Part shown: positions 1 to 12,430 of the stretch, piece after piece
How positions within the stretch are numbered: position 1 is the first letter of the stretch
How the letters are laid out: each line of letters starts with the position of its first letter
From: Microstegium vimineum
Taxonomy: Eukaryota; Streptophyta; Magnoliopsida; Poales; Poaceae
NCBI GenBank assembly: GCA_022036555.1
Contig: CM039122.1
Span: forward strand, 5,262,289-5,326,288
DNA: 64,000 nucleotides
Reading direction: 5' to 3'
Made by a program: the position numbers and the translations under genes
The notes under the pieces: generated by a model
What the model was told of the DNA's origin: nothing
The model's database searches: none
What the model saw: only the letters and a program-made list of their open reading frames with translations

Positions 1-2832
1 GGGGGAGGCAGGGACCCTCAGATCGGGAGATTAACGTATACCGAAGGACTCACAGAAGCAGCAAGGAAACTGGTTAAAGCTAAAGCTTTGAAGGACCAAG
101 GAGTATGGTCACCAGATAGAGATAAGGATGAGTTGACATATGCCCTGGGGACTGCGGAACACGGTGGGCGAACGAGAGGTCATGGCGCGGTGTCGTGGAA
201 GCATGCCTTCTCTCAAGACAAAGATACATATAGAAGCCGCCACAGAAAGAAGAAAGAGGAGGAAGCTACGAAACTTAGCATGTCGCAAATGCTTAGTGAA
301 GCACGCAAAGCAGATATTCAAGCAAAAGAGCGAGAAGAGAAACTTGAAGCGAGAATGGCCGAGGAAATCAAAAAGCAAGTGGAGTTAGTAATGAGCCGAA
401 TGCAAAGTACTAGATCAGTACCGCAAGTCAACATCAACCCATCAACTCAGTTCAAAAGCAGTTGTGCTTCCACAGAAGTTCCTTAACCTGGTGATGACGC
501 AAAACTACGCTTTCCCGTGGATGACATCACAAAACCAAATACACCATGTGAGCTGCACATTCCAGAGGGGGCTACCACAATCATGGTGGCTACTGGTATT
601 GTATCTCCTATCGACCCTACGAAGACACCAATATGCCATGGGTCAAAAGCACCAGCTGGATATGCTCGCGTCTCGGTGGATAGAGTTGAAAAAGGTCATC
701 GCGATGTTCCGCTTGACATTGAAGGAGGTGATGGGGAGACGACTTTAGGACAAGCGGAGAAGATATTTATTTGTTGGCACAAGCGCTATATCATTTTTCC
801 TGGGGCATCACCTCCTATTGTACCGTCGCCGCCTCCTCCTCCTCATCCCAGAGACCTAAGTCAACATTCATCACCTGCTGGTCATAGTGTTGCGAGGGAT
901 GATGGTGGTGAAATGCACGACACGGCTTCCTCCCCAGAACCTCCACGACATTCTCCAACGCCGACACCAGCCCCAGAACCTCCACGACGTTCTCCAACGC
1001 CGACACTGACCCCATCATCTCCACGACGGTCTCCAACGCCGCCAGGACGGTCTCCAATGCTGACACCTGCCGCCCCATCGCCAAAGAAGAGGACCGCCAC
1101 AAAAGCAAAGGTGTCGGCCGCCCAACCAAAACCAAAGAGGCAAGCTATAAGGAAAGTTATTGTTAAGATTCCTCAGAAACTTCCATATGAGATGACTGAC
1201 GAAGAAATAGATGCTTCAGTAAAGTCCGATGTGCAAGCACATTTCCAGAAAATGGAAGACGCCCGTAAAGCAAAGAAAGAAGTTGCACAGCCGTTCTTCA
1301 TAGCTCAATCAGTTCTAAGGCAGAAGTTGGAAGAAAAGAAGAGAAAACTACGTGATGCTCAGAAGAAATCTCCAATATCGGACTATGACCGCACTCTTGA
1401 AAAGATAATTATCGAGAAGAAAAGAGAAGGGAAGGGTGTCCCACAGCTCGGGGAACAATCGAAGCAATCAGTGCCCCCGCTAGTTGTTGGGAATGAATAT
1501 GGTTCAAACATGAGCGTGCTAGAAGACTACAGTGGCCCCAAGTTGAACTATGATGGTCTGGAAGATTTCTTGAAAGAAGCTAATATAACTGCGAATGAAT
1601 TTTACGGAAATGCACTCATCGCAAATGCCACTGTAGTCGATGAGTTCAAGAGAAGTTATGTACGTGGCAGAAGTCTGTACAACCCATCGGCCCTCAGGGA
1701 TCTTGGTACGCAAATGCGCAAGTTAAACTCGTGGTACATGGACGCATGTACCAAAAACCCAGATGACGAATGCATTTGCGTCAGAATTAAACAAGAACAT
1801 TACTTCCGGGGCGTTGACCTTATATTTGTTCCGTATAGTGAGCTCCACCAAATATGTCACATGGACGCTCTAGACAAATCTCTGATGAGCTGCTACTGTC
1901 TGTAAGTGATCATTTCTTTTAGTAATCGGACTATAGCATATGTATATGTATAGTAACTAACTATCCTCAAACATATATATGTAGATTCTTGATGTTAATG
2001 CTCAAACGTAAGGCAGACACGGAAATTGGTTTCATTGATCCATCAATCATATTCTCAGATCCAAACACTCCCCGCGATCAATGGATACCTCAAACGGAGC
2101 GGAATTTACGGAGGTTCTTCGTCAACCAAAAGACCAGACAATATATACTCTTCCCCTACAACTTTGGTGAGTGTTGTTATCGTTTGCACAATTTATCTTA
2201 CTTATTACTCAATTCAGCATAAAGATATATATGTTGACTCTATAAACAAATGTAGTTTTCACTGGATACTCATAGTCATCGATATGAGAAGAAGTGCATA
2301 TATAATCTTTGACTCATTGAGAAAACCACCAGGAGATTACCAAGATATGATAGACATTATCAAGGGGTAACTTTGATCTTTAAATATGGATTCCTGCTCT
2401 TTAACTACACTGCAAGAGTTAATTAAGTAATGATCCAATTATTGAGCAGGGTTTGGGCTTGGTTCGTCCCGAAACACCGTCCGGAACTAGAAGAGACACT
2501 ACAGGGTCCTCGTATGTTACCTGTAAGTTCTACTAGCTCTCGTAATCTGTTACCTTATCATGCTTTAACATATGCATATGATGACGATGGTAATCTTTTC
2601 ATATCTTACAGTGGATTCTAAGGCAGCCACAAGGCAACAATCTGTGTGGATACTACGTTTGCGAGTACCTCACGGTGTATGCAAGAAGAAATCTTACAGA
2701 GAATCTAAAAGTATGTGATATGTATATATAATACATCCATTTTATTTATTTGTTGCTATTAACTTAATCTTCTATTACGACCCGGCCGTCCCACTCAAGC
2801 CAAATCAAGACGAACATCTGTATGATATTTAA
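1..2832 (+). pseudogene. CACTA element protein with C-terminal Ulp1-like (C48) cysteine protease domain, disrupted
   Basis: One reading frame is open from the window edge to 1901 except for an in-frame TAA at 484-486. It encodes a charged coiled-coil-like region (about 240-400), a conserved block around ELHIPEGATTIMVATG (545-600) seen in many grass CACTA proteins, a Pro/Ser/Thr-rich linker (820-1080), then a lysine-rich stretch. Later exons are readable at about 1985-2166, 2252-2369, 2444-2515, 2612-2710 and 2770-2832. They carry a C48-type triad: His in FHWILIV (codon 2260), Asp in IFDSL (2311), Gln in RQPQG (2624) and Cys in LCGYYVC (2645). The phase between the exons ending at 2166 and starting near 2252 does not fit without a frameshift, so a second lesion is likely. 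Such proteins travel beside the TNP2-type transposase, which would lie to the left. The role of the protease domain in transposition is not established. Confidence 0.75.
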
Positions 2833-3227
2833 GTGGCGAGAGCGTTCGTGTCTTAAGTCAAGTAACAATAAATAATGATGTAAATTTTATGTGCATATAT
2901 ATATATTATACTTATAGAGTTTCATAGTTTATTTGTGTTTAATGTTTGAAAGTAACTTATAAGTGCGTGAATACATGTATTACCAGCGAATACATATATT
3001 AGAAGCGTAGAATACACACATTTGAATACCTAATCTAATTGGAAAACCAAAATAAGAAATACCAAAATTAGAAGAAAAAAAAGGGTCTTTAGCCCACCAA
3101 CTTTAGCCCCGGGCTTGCGAACCGGGGCTAAAGGGGGGGATATTTAGTCCCGAATCCTTAGCCCCGGTTCAGGCACCGGGCTAAAGGCCCTTACAGACCG
3201 GGGTTAAGATCCGGTTCTGTACTAGTG
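1..3227 (+). mobile_element. CACTA (En/Spm-type) DNA transposon, 3' portion; left end outside the window
   Basis: The element contains a degenerate C48-protease-bearing reading frame (1-2832). After it come subterminal repeats of the type TTTAGCCCCGG...CCGGGGCTAAAGG (about 3090-3200), and the element ends TGTACTAGTG at 3227. The reverse complement of this end begins CACTAGTACA, a grass CACTA terminus. The flank after 3227 reads AAAAGGATCC and matches host sequence at 19240, so the right border is confirmed by an independent uninserted copy. The 3-bp target duplication would be AAA, but its left partner lies outside the window. Orientation is + relative to the coding region. Confidence 0.85.
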
Positions 3228-3411
3228 AAAAGGATCCACTGATCCACGCATCCAGCACAGCAAGAAACCCTACTATAGCACGACATCCTCGATCAAGGGC
3301 TTGTTTGATTTGCTCCTAGCCATCAAAGCTGCTTGGTATTGGGCTTAAATGCACAGCTAGCCCTCATCCAACATGCCTTCAAAACCAGACACTTCTAGCT
3401 AGCTCTGGACT
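3228..3411 (+). repeat. Host segment, copy 1 of a local duplication, trapped between two CACTA elements
   Basis: This 184-bp stretch, starting AAAAGGATCCACTGATC and ending GCTAGCTCTGGACT, matches 19239-19656 at roughly 90 percent identity once a MITE in the second copy is removed. It is bounded on the left by the CACTA end at 3227 and on the right by a CACTA start at 3412. No coding signal is seen. Confidence 0.85.
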
Positions 3412-3810
3412 CACTACTACAGAAAGCTTTATGGAGACGAGCGCATTTTTTATTTTAGGAGACGGGCAACCCTAAACGTCTCCAATGAAAGGTCTTGATT
3501 AATCCTGATTAATGGAGGTGGTTGTTTTCTGCCCACCTCCAAAAATGAATCAAAAAATAAAAAAAGAAACCCTAATCTAGATCCAGATCTGGATCCGCAC
3601 CGCCGCCGCCGGGAAGAAGGTGGAGGGGCGCCGCCAGAGGAGCCGAGGGCGCCACCAGGGGAGGAGGGTGCCACCGGGGTGAGCCGTAGGGGGCGTTGCC
3701 GGGGGGAGTTGAGGGCGCCGCCGGGGGGATTCGTAGGGGCGCTGCCGGGGAGGAGGGCGCTACCGAGGGGAGCCGAGGGCAGGGGAGGAGGGAGCCGCTA
3801 GGGGGAGTCG
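3412..3810 (+). mobile_element. Second CACTA element, 5' end, running into the assembly gap
   Basis: The sequence begins CACTACTACAGAAAG directly after host sequence ending ACT (target base triplet 3409-3411). It is followed by subterminal motifs GGAGACG...CGTCTCC and GGAGGTGG...CCACCTCC. From 3590 it becomes GC-rich, with repeated GCCGAGGGCGCCACCGGGG-like units that enter the N gap. No transposase frame is visible, so it is probably a non-autonomous member. Its 3' end was not found. Confidence 0.7.
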
Positions 3811-3910
3811 NNNNNNNNNNNNNNNNNNNNNNNNNNNNNNNNNNNNNNNNNNNNNNNNNNNNNNNNNNNNNNNNNNNNNNNNNNNNNNNNNNNNNNNNNN
3901 NNNNNNNNNN
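3811..3910. other. Assembly gap (100 N)
   Basis: Exactly 100 unknown bases. The left side is the GC-rich repetitive interior of a CACTA element and the right side is AT-rich. The gap size is probably nominal. Confidence 0.99.
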
Positions 3911-5860
3911 CACACTAGAAATACATTCTAAAGATTCTTCCAATAATCTAAAACATCTAGCAACTAATTTGGTAGACTCTAATCATAATGACCAGTAATA
4001 GGAGTTAGTCTCATCTTATTTCTAAGAAATCTCACCCTCGCCATTAAGAAAAATGCATAAATAACCTCTTAAATATTGATCTGAATTACCTAACTTTACC
4101 ATTATGAAAGATAATTTCCAGCAACCTCCTAAAATTGCATCTACAATATCTGCCTCTACTATTATGGAAGATAAATACAATGTAACCCCTAAATTGCTTT
4201 AAAACTATCCATCTATGGCATTGTAAAAGATACTATAAAGTAGCCCCTTTAATTTGTATCTAAAATATTAACAATGCCATTAGAAAAAGTAAACTACAAT
4301 ATCCCTAAAATCCATGTCTAAGTTACCAATGTAATTAAATGCCATAAAGCATGCAAAATGTATGTTTATAAGTTATACTCCTACTATGAACATTAAATTT
4401 AAAGTAGCATACATGTTATATGCCACCTTTAGACTAAGTATAGATGCATACACTAGGATAAATGATTATTTTAATACTTTATCCATTGTGAAAAAAAATT
4501 CATCAACAGGGCACATACCAAACAATTCATTTTAAGTTCCATTAATACTTCATGACAATAGTTTGTTCATTTTTATTTTGAATAGGTTTCTATTATACAT
4601 TTTGATTGAAATGTTATGATATATTAGTTGTGTGGTAATTTAATTTTAAGCATATTTTTATTAAAAAAATACTACTACACATATAATTTTGCATATATGA
4701 AATTATTTCAAAGTCTTGAGTGCCTTGGTGCAAGCTAAAACAAATGTGTATGCCATTATGGTAACTAATAATAACAATATAGTCTATGACCTATAATTTA
4801 TTTATTTTAGGTAAAAAATAAACTTTTTGAGTAAAAACAATTAATAGTAGGATGAAAAGGTTGAAGACCAAAGTGTAGAAAGGTATAGTGTGCAACAAGA
4901 ATAGATATGACTAAAGATCTAATATTTAAATATATGCATGTTAAACACCCACAAAGGTACAATGCAAAAGATGACAACACATATCATAACACTATTAACT
5001 TGAGGCCCTTAATGGAGCCTCCATATTGATCCTTAAGAGACACCTTGTCATGGAAAAATATAGACTCTAGAATTTCTAATAGTACACATGAAATTCAATA
5101 GAATCTAATAGTCATAGATAATATTAGCCATTGGGTGTATTGTGTTTTCTAAAAAATGTAGACTTGTAACATATGAAAAACATAAACTAACCATAATTCA
5201 TCTAAATTGCCCACCTCTAAATTATGAAAAATGGTATAAGGTAACCCCTCTATTTTGTATCTAAATTACCCTATTTGCCATTATAAAAAATAAACTTAAA
5301 AATATCCCTCAAATCTTCATCTAAGTTACCAACATAAGAAATTGTGGAAAATAATTTTATAGTAGCAAAATATACTATATACATTTTTATACTACTCATT
5401 TATATCATTGTTAAATTGAAAGGAAACACACATGTCGTGTGCCACCATGTATACCAAAATATATTTTATAGCTTTAGAGATGGTGAAAACTTTCCCCATA
5501 AGAAACATAAGAAACCACATACTAGTGACAATGGTAATTCGTTTCAAGTTATATAAAAACTCTTTGCCAACAAATTTTGTAAGTCATTGAATTATATATC
5601 AATATACATTTTGAATGGAACATTATGACATATTATTACTGATAAAATGTATACTAATCATGAGTGCACAAATATACATTTTGAATCGAACATTATGACA
5701 TATCAGTACTGAAAGTTTAACTATTAGCACATATACATTTGATCTGCATTGGCACATGATAAAATGTATACTAATCATGAGTGCACTCTTAGTGAAAATA
5801 TATATCATCTGCATGCTTTTATATTGTTTGTGCCAATTGTTCACTACTCCCTCCAAAGTA
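3911..5860. repeat. AT-rich region of diverged tandem and direct repeats
   Basis: Units of roughly 65-75 bp recur at about 4020-4340 and again at 5190-5350, built around ATCTAAATTACC, GCCATTATGAAA and TAACCCCTAAAT. The two blocks and their downstream parts look like an old duplication of about 1 kb. Near the end, GATAAAATGTATACTAATC occurs at about 5640 and 5758, and AATATACATTTTGAAT occurs twice (5600, 5668). No gene, TIR or LTR was recognised. Confidence 0.6.
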
Positions 5861-6084
5861 AAACATATGTTCTAGACATTTTTCCATCATGTTGAATATA
5901 TTCATTATAAATTTTGGAGGCACTGTTTCACCCTATATTTTCACGTTTTGATCTTCCTTAAGTTTTCTAGCTAATACGGGAGAATAATATGTTTTTTTGC
6001 TCTTTTATTCTCTCATGTCACATATAATAAGGCTACGTTTGTCTGGGATTCAAACTCAAGTGATTTTAGCTCCTTACTATATTG

Positions 6085-6290
6085 TCATGAGGAGCTAGTT
6101 GATGATGCCTACTAAACAAGGTTTTTAAGTGTCACAAGGAGCTAGAACTAGTGAAACCTGTTAAACAGGGGCTAAGTGTAATGAGGAGCTAGAACCAGTG
6201 AAATCCGCTAAATAGGGTATGATCTAATAATTAGTGACATGAGGAGCTAGAACCGGTGAAGCCCGCTAAAATATGGTCTATGTGACACTT
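6085..6290. repeat. Minisatellite, about four units of 47-57 bp
   Basis: Four degenerate units carry GTGNCATGAGGAGCTAGAAC followed by GTGAAACCCGCTAAA-like sequence, starting at about 6085, 6130, 6177 and 6234. No coding signal. The flanks 5861-6084 and 6291-6370 are AT-rich intergenic sequence. Confidence 0.75.
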
Positions 6291-6370
6291 TTGACTAGTA
6301 TATTTTATTATAATATATTTACACAATTCAACAAATGCATACTTTTATGAAAATATTTTCCAATAAAAAT

Positions 6371-7315
6371 ACTAGCACGAGAGGCGCGCTCCGCCGCGCC
6401 GGGTTTTCTCACGTGGACAGTAAAAGCGAGAGTGAACCGTGTGTACAATAGAGTAAGCAGTAGTAACTATCATTTGGCGGTTTATAGGGATGAACAGTAG
6501 TTGATACAATGTGAAAAACAAAGTAGGCAGCGACACACGATCAGTTAATGACATGAATGTGCCATCTCTCTTGCTCATACAATGGTAATGTTGGGAAATA
6601 AAAACCAACAAAAACACATAAGATTATTTGGCTCAACTATCATGATTTGATAGGAGAAAATCAATGATTGAGAATTGAGATATATGTGTGAGCATACAGA
6701 AAATAAAAAAAGTTCTGGCACAAAACTATCTTGAAGCTGATTTTTTTTTCTTTGCTTATCGCACCGTGAGATGTTCCCTTTTTATGCTGAATAAGAGACA
6801 ACAAAATGAAAGTGATTGCAAATTGGAAGTGCATTTCAAATAATTATCACAGAAATGAGTCCATAAATTGAATTGGTGGAGTGGTGGTCAGTAATTATCT
6901 TTGATTCACACGCAGTGCACCAGTGCAGCGATAAACTTTGGGCAGTATGATGCACAATGTAGAAATGAGAGGAAACACAAAGAATAGTTAGAGAGGTAAT
7001 AGTATTCTTTGGAAGTTTCAAATTTACATGCAAAGAAAAAAAGAAATCAGTACAATTCAATTCATATAGTTAGCAGTAAAGAATATGAACAAATTGAATT
7101 TAGATTAGAAATTGGGATACATGAAACCAACTTCATATTGAATCCTACATCCCTGCAAAACAATACAACTTGTCTCCCACAACATGTTAATGGCAGAACA
7201 TTCCTGCAAGTGCATATGAACAAAGAAAAGAAGATAGCATCAAAGTAAAAAAGAGCAAAGATAACATATTATTCAGAGTCAAATCAAGATCCTAAAAAAT
7301 TAAGCCGATCATAAA
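6371..7315 (-). mobile_element. Helitron 3' terminus (minus strand) and adjoining uncharacterised sequence
   Basis: Read on the minus strand, the sequence ends with a GC hairpin (GGCGCG, loop, CGCGCC; plus-strand about 6379-6400), then a short spacer and CTAG at 6371-6374, followed by T. This is the 3' structure of plant Helitrons, which lack TIRs and insert between A and T. The 5' end was not located. The interior up to 7315 has no recognisable coding sequence, and an LTR begins at 7316, so the extent given is only the visible part. Confidence 0.45.
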
Positions 7316-10087
7316 TGTGGCAGAACCGTCCAAATTATAATAGATCAAGTATTAAAGTCGCCGATTTAACTGTCACTTAACGCACTTGAGCCCATATAAT
7401 CCCGGTAGTCCGGAAATCTCGAAGGATTTCTAACAATCGTATATCCAACCCAGATCGCGCAAACTCAGATATGCACATTCGAACGAACCAACATTTAAAC
7501 GAAAATACTTGAAGTACGAAATAAAGTTATTACAACACTTTATTCCAATTAAAAGTAGTACTTACGCCACAACACACGTGGTCAAATAAAACATTTTTTT
7601 GAAACTCGAACTCAAAGTCTTACTCCACACTAATACCATTAATATATAGGGGTGCCAACGAGATCATGTCCGACAATAGCAAAAGGTGAGCTCGTAGAAG
7701 ACCTTGCCCAAAGCCTACTCCTCTTCTCCTTCGATAGGATAGAGACACTGCTTACAATAGCTAAAGTATACTTGGCCATCTGCAACAAAAGGGATAACCC
7801 GGGGAATGCACTCAACTAGACTTACCCGTCTAACTGAAAATAAAGACTCCAAGAATATGCATGGCTATTTATGTGGATCTGGAAAAAAAAAACTTTGCTT
7901 TTGCAGAAACGCGAACAACAAGAAACTTAAAGATTAGAGAGTAGTCATTTTAAATCCTATTATTTACCTCTAGGTTTTGCACCTATACTAGAGCACTCAC
8001 TTGATCTAATCAAATAATGTAATAAAACCATATCCAATTCCTTCATCAATATTTTAGTAGAACCATTACGATGTCATATGGAGTTGTATAGTGGTGAAGC
8101 TCAGCATAATCCCCCACTATCCGGTGGGAGGCGGCGACTCGAATCGATATACAACCAGCTGACAAGATTACCTTTAACACACGCCCACACTTCCCTCGTC
8201 GGGTCCATGCATTGGGTTACCGCTCAACAAAGTCCAGGTAGTACTGCCGCGATCTCAGTGTAATCTACCCAATTAGAGAAATCAGTTGGCCACCACGGGG
8301 CAGGTCGTATCTCCAAACTAGAGGGTGCCAAAAGTAGGCTGAGAGTCGGCCCGGACAGTATTTACTCGGCTTCGGGGTCGATACTCGCAACGACCCCTAT
8401 GTGAAAGGGCGCATTCAAAGATGTAAGAGGGCCACCATCGTATACAAACCTATACGATCCAACGGATGGACTGCCCCCAAGTCTAAACCACTTGGTGCCC
8501 TTACCTTCCAGTTGACCGCATTTTATTATTACCATTGGTTTCTTTCCACGATAGCAAGGTATAGCCAACCGTGATCGGTATTACCCCATGGGATAATACT
8601 ATAAAAAATATAAATGTAACCATTTATTCTAAGCAGGCTAAGCGGTTGCTTTTACTTTTATTAACAGGGTAACAAAGTAGGTAATTTCAATATCAAGGAA
8701 GGTAGTGCATCAACTGGAATTCAATCAACTCCTGTCACCTAATGCATCACAGTATAAAATAGTCAAGTAGATTAATTGTAAATACTGGGAGGCTCAAAGA
8801 TGCTCCGGGGCTTGCCTTGAGTGAAGGTGGAGGGCTGGTGATCAGGGCACTCGGGGAGGTTAAGTTCTGGCTCTGAGAACTCCTCGTTCAGCTCCTGCAC
8901 CTCCTGGACTTCTGCTTCGGGAAGTGGCACCTGAAGCTCCTCCACTGATCCTAAATGGTTGCAATGCATATAAGTAAACTTGATGGTTCAGGGATGATGC
9001 TTGAACAAGAATGAAACACTCAAAGATTGCTTTTAGGATTTAACTTAATATTCATTCTAGTTCCACTTTACACAGCAAGCCTATTATAAATTACTCGGAA
9101 AAATCTACAAAAATTACAAGGGACAGAGCATGCTTAAAGGATACTTCTGCATAAATTTCATCCATAGCAAAGTTCCATGATCAGGACAAACATATTATAA
9201 TCTATATGATTTTCCAAAGAAAACCCTAGAAAAGGACACTTGAACTACAAGTATCTCTTTTGCCATACAACATACCACATTTTATATTTTTCCTAGACAT
9301 ATCATGATACACAGAAACTACAAAAAAAATTTCATGATTTATACATGCACAGATTTACCATATGAATTAATCTAAGAAAACAGCAGAAACATATTTTAAT
9401 AGATAAGAAATTAAGACATACACAGGAACATGACATGTTATATTTTTCCTAGATTATATACAGGATAACAGAGCTAGCATAAAAACCTCACATTTTTATC
9501 TGATCATTTCATGCAGGAACACAATTAACTTTGATAAATGCAGAAAAGGATTATTTAAACATTAGCACTGAAGACATTCTCCAAAAATTACTTTTATATT
9601 TTTAACAGAAAGATAATCATTTATAGAGTCTAACACAATTTAATTCATCATTTTAGGATTTACCAAACTCTATGTATGAAATAAACAAGCATTAAAGCAT
9701 TTACTGAAAATAGGAAATAGGAAAAACATTTCTGAATTCGGCCCATAGCGAACGGTGTTGGGCTCGGCCCAGTGCACGCAGGCGCGCGTGGGGTGACTGA
9801 CAGGCGGGGCCCGCGATCAACTCTGACCCACTGGCAACGAGCCAGGGCAGAGCACCGGCGCTGACCGGTGATTTCTCGCCGGCGGTGAGGCTAGGCTTGG
9901 CGTGCTCGGGGTGACAACGCGCATCGACTGGGGGTGTTGGTTGAACCAGCGCGGCCGTGGAAGTGGCCGGCGACGTGCGGTGGTGGAGCAGCGCGGCGGC
10001 GTAACGTGGTCAAGCTATTACCGACGGCGTGCTGCCCGGCGAGCGTGCGCGTGAGCACCGCGGTGGTGTAGTGAGTGTAGGGCAAGT
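7316..10087 (-). mobile_element. Truncated Ty3/gypsy-type LTR (copy A of three related LTRs)
   Basis: The sequence starts TGTGGCAGAACCG, closely matching the start of the element at 37043. It shares several internal blocks with that element and with 14624-18167: an ACTCAACTAGACTTACC block near 7810, AAGACTCCAAGAATATGCA near 7845, and GCTCCGGGGCTTGCCTTG near 8800. It ends abruptly at 10087, where a copia-type LTR begins. Coding frames inside are not gene-like. The strand is an inference from the C-rich to G-rich composition of the family. Confidence 0.65.
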
Positions 10088-12430
10088 TGAAAGGGTCGAG
10101 ATGGCGGACTAGAGGGGGTGAATAGTCTTTTCTAAAACTTAAGCGCAACGGCTAACTGAAACAAATGTGGAATTAAAACTATCGGTCTAGCCAAGACTAC
10201 ACCCCTCTATCTATAACTTTAGCACCTAGCAAAAGATTCTAATTGGGCTCACTATGGTGCAAAGCTAGGGAGAGCTCACCTAAACAATTCTAGGTTGTAA
10301 GGTCACACAAACCTAAGCAACTAGTACTCTAAGCACACCGATAGCTCCTATACATACTAGTAACCAAAACATAAAACACCTAAGCTCACTAGCAATACTC
10401 TCTAGCAAGACTACACAAGTCAACTAGAGAGATCAACTTACTTAGCTATACAAACTAAGCGATGTGACTAACAAGGCTACTTAAGCCAATTATCCACGCA
10501 AGAGCTACTTCTATGCTACATAAGCTAGAAGGTAACTAGGCAAGCCACGTAAGCTAAACTAGTTACAAAAGCAACAACTACTCATTAGCACAAGTATATG
10601 AAAGTAAATACAAGCTAGTGATTTGGAGAATGCAAACCACCGAGAAGATGTACAAGGTTGACACAACGATTTTTCTCCCAAGGTTCACTTGGTTGCCACC
10701 AAGCTAGTCCCCGTTGTGTCGACCACTCACTTGGTGATTCGGCGGCTAATAGGTGTTCACAAGCCTAGCCCACTCACTCGGGCGCCACAAGAATCTACCC
10801 ACAAGTGAGGGTAGCTCAATGACACGCTCAACTAGAGTTGCTCTTCGCGATCTCCCGCGGGGCGAGCACAACACCCCTCACAAACCTTCTCCGGAGCGCC
10901 GACAATCTTCTTGCGCGCTTCGACGGAGCCACAAGCCACCAAGCCGTCTAGGAGGTGGCAACCTCCAAGAGTAATAAGCACCACCGGCTTGCAACACGAT
11001 CATCTAGTGCCACACGAAGCTATCTCTCAAAGCAACGCACTAGAGATCACTCACTCGCAATCGGAATCGCACTATTGCTTGCACAAGTGAGTTAGAGGGC
11101 TCCCAAACCAAGCACACTAGAGGCAACTCATGCCCAAGGTGCTCAACCAGCCCCAAAGGCTGGCCAAGGGCTATAAATAGCCTTCCCCACGAAACTAGCC
11201 GTTTTGCCCACTCCATGGGCTTCCTGCAGAGGGTCCGGACGCAGCCAAGAGTGCGGGTCCGGACCATGCAAGGTGTGCGTCCGGACTCCTTCCGTTGAAG
11301 CGAGCCGTTGGCGCGCTGCGCCGATCGCCACCACGTGTCCTCCGGACCAACGCACGCCTGCGTCCGGAGCTATGCAGAGAGCTCCCCGAGCGCACTTTTC
11401 CTCCGGACGCGCGTCCGGAGTTCACCGTCCGGACCGCAAACAGCGTACGGATCTCTTCTGTTCGCTCTGCTCAGTCAGGGGGGCAGGCGACTGGACGCAC
11501 TTCGATTGGTCCGGACCGCCCAACTCCCAGCGTCCGGACTCCAACCTGCGTTCGGACTCAACACAGAGCCGAACCAGAGAGGGCCAAACCTCCGGACGCG
11601 AGTCCGGAGTCCCCGTCCGGACTAACAACAGCGTCCGGATCCTCTGAGTCAGAGAGGGCACACTTAGGGTTAGCTTCCGGACGCATCCGCGATGGTCCGG
11701 ACCAGCAGCGCCCCAGCGTCCGGATTAGCGTCCGGAGCTCTTTCCCGAGCCAAAAGGAGCTGCCTCTTTCTCCTTGCTTCTCATGTGCTAACACAAATGT
11801 GTTCTTCATCTTGTGCATGTGTGTTAGCATTTTCACAATGATTTTCAAAGCATTTTCACTTGATCTTACCGCGTCACTCGATCCTAATGCATCGCAAAGT
11901 TAGATCGCTCAAGTGGCACTAGATAACCGATATGCAAACAAGTTTGCCCCTCTTGATAGTACGGCTATCTATCCTAAACCCGGTCATAAACTTCTCTACA
12001 CACTAATGACCGGTGAAATGAAAATGCCCTATGGTTATACCTTTGTCTTGCGCATTCCATTCCATCTCCATCTCCAATGTTGATGCAACACATGCACCAA
12101 ACATTTATCAAATGATATGATCCACTCCATATCATCACATGATCGTATTGTTCATCGATCTTGACCTCACTTGCTCTTCACCGTTGCCTTGGTCCATTGG
12201 CGCCAAGCATCACCCGCTTGCCCTTCACACTTGCAACCGGTCCATCAAGCCAAGCCTCATCTTGACCTTCTCCACCTTGGTCACATGACTCCATGTCATG
12301 TTTCATGTGCAATTAAGCTCCTTCATCACACAATCACCTCTGAACTAATCTCTTGTGTATATATCACTTAGACACATATTAGTCCACCTAAGTTGTCACT
12401 CAATTACCAAAATCACACAAGGACCTTTCA
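10088..12430 (-). mobile_element. Copia-type long terminal repeat (3' LTR of a truncated minus-strand element)
   Basis: This 2,343-bp unit begins TGAAAGGGTC and ends ACCTTTCA, so it has TG/CA ends with short inverted termini TGAAAGG/CCTTTCA. Directly to its right the plus strand reads ATCTCCCCCTTTTTGG, which on the minus strand is a polypurine tract abutting the LTR start. It is therefore the 3' LTR of a minus-strand element. Start-site composition and the purine tract resemble the SIRE/Maximus lineage of plant copia elements. A block of 18 TCCGGA palindromes lies at 11233-11736. ORFs inside are not gene-like. Confidence 0.8.

Noticed and set aside
11204..11903. Overlapping frames of 147 and 202 codons
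   Set aside because: They are produced by the TCCGGA array in an LTR. The repeats read as SG/RT-type peptides in any frame.
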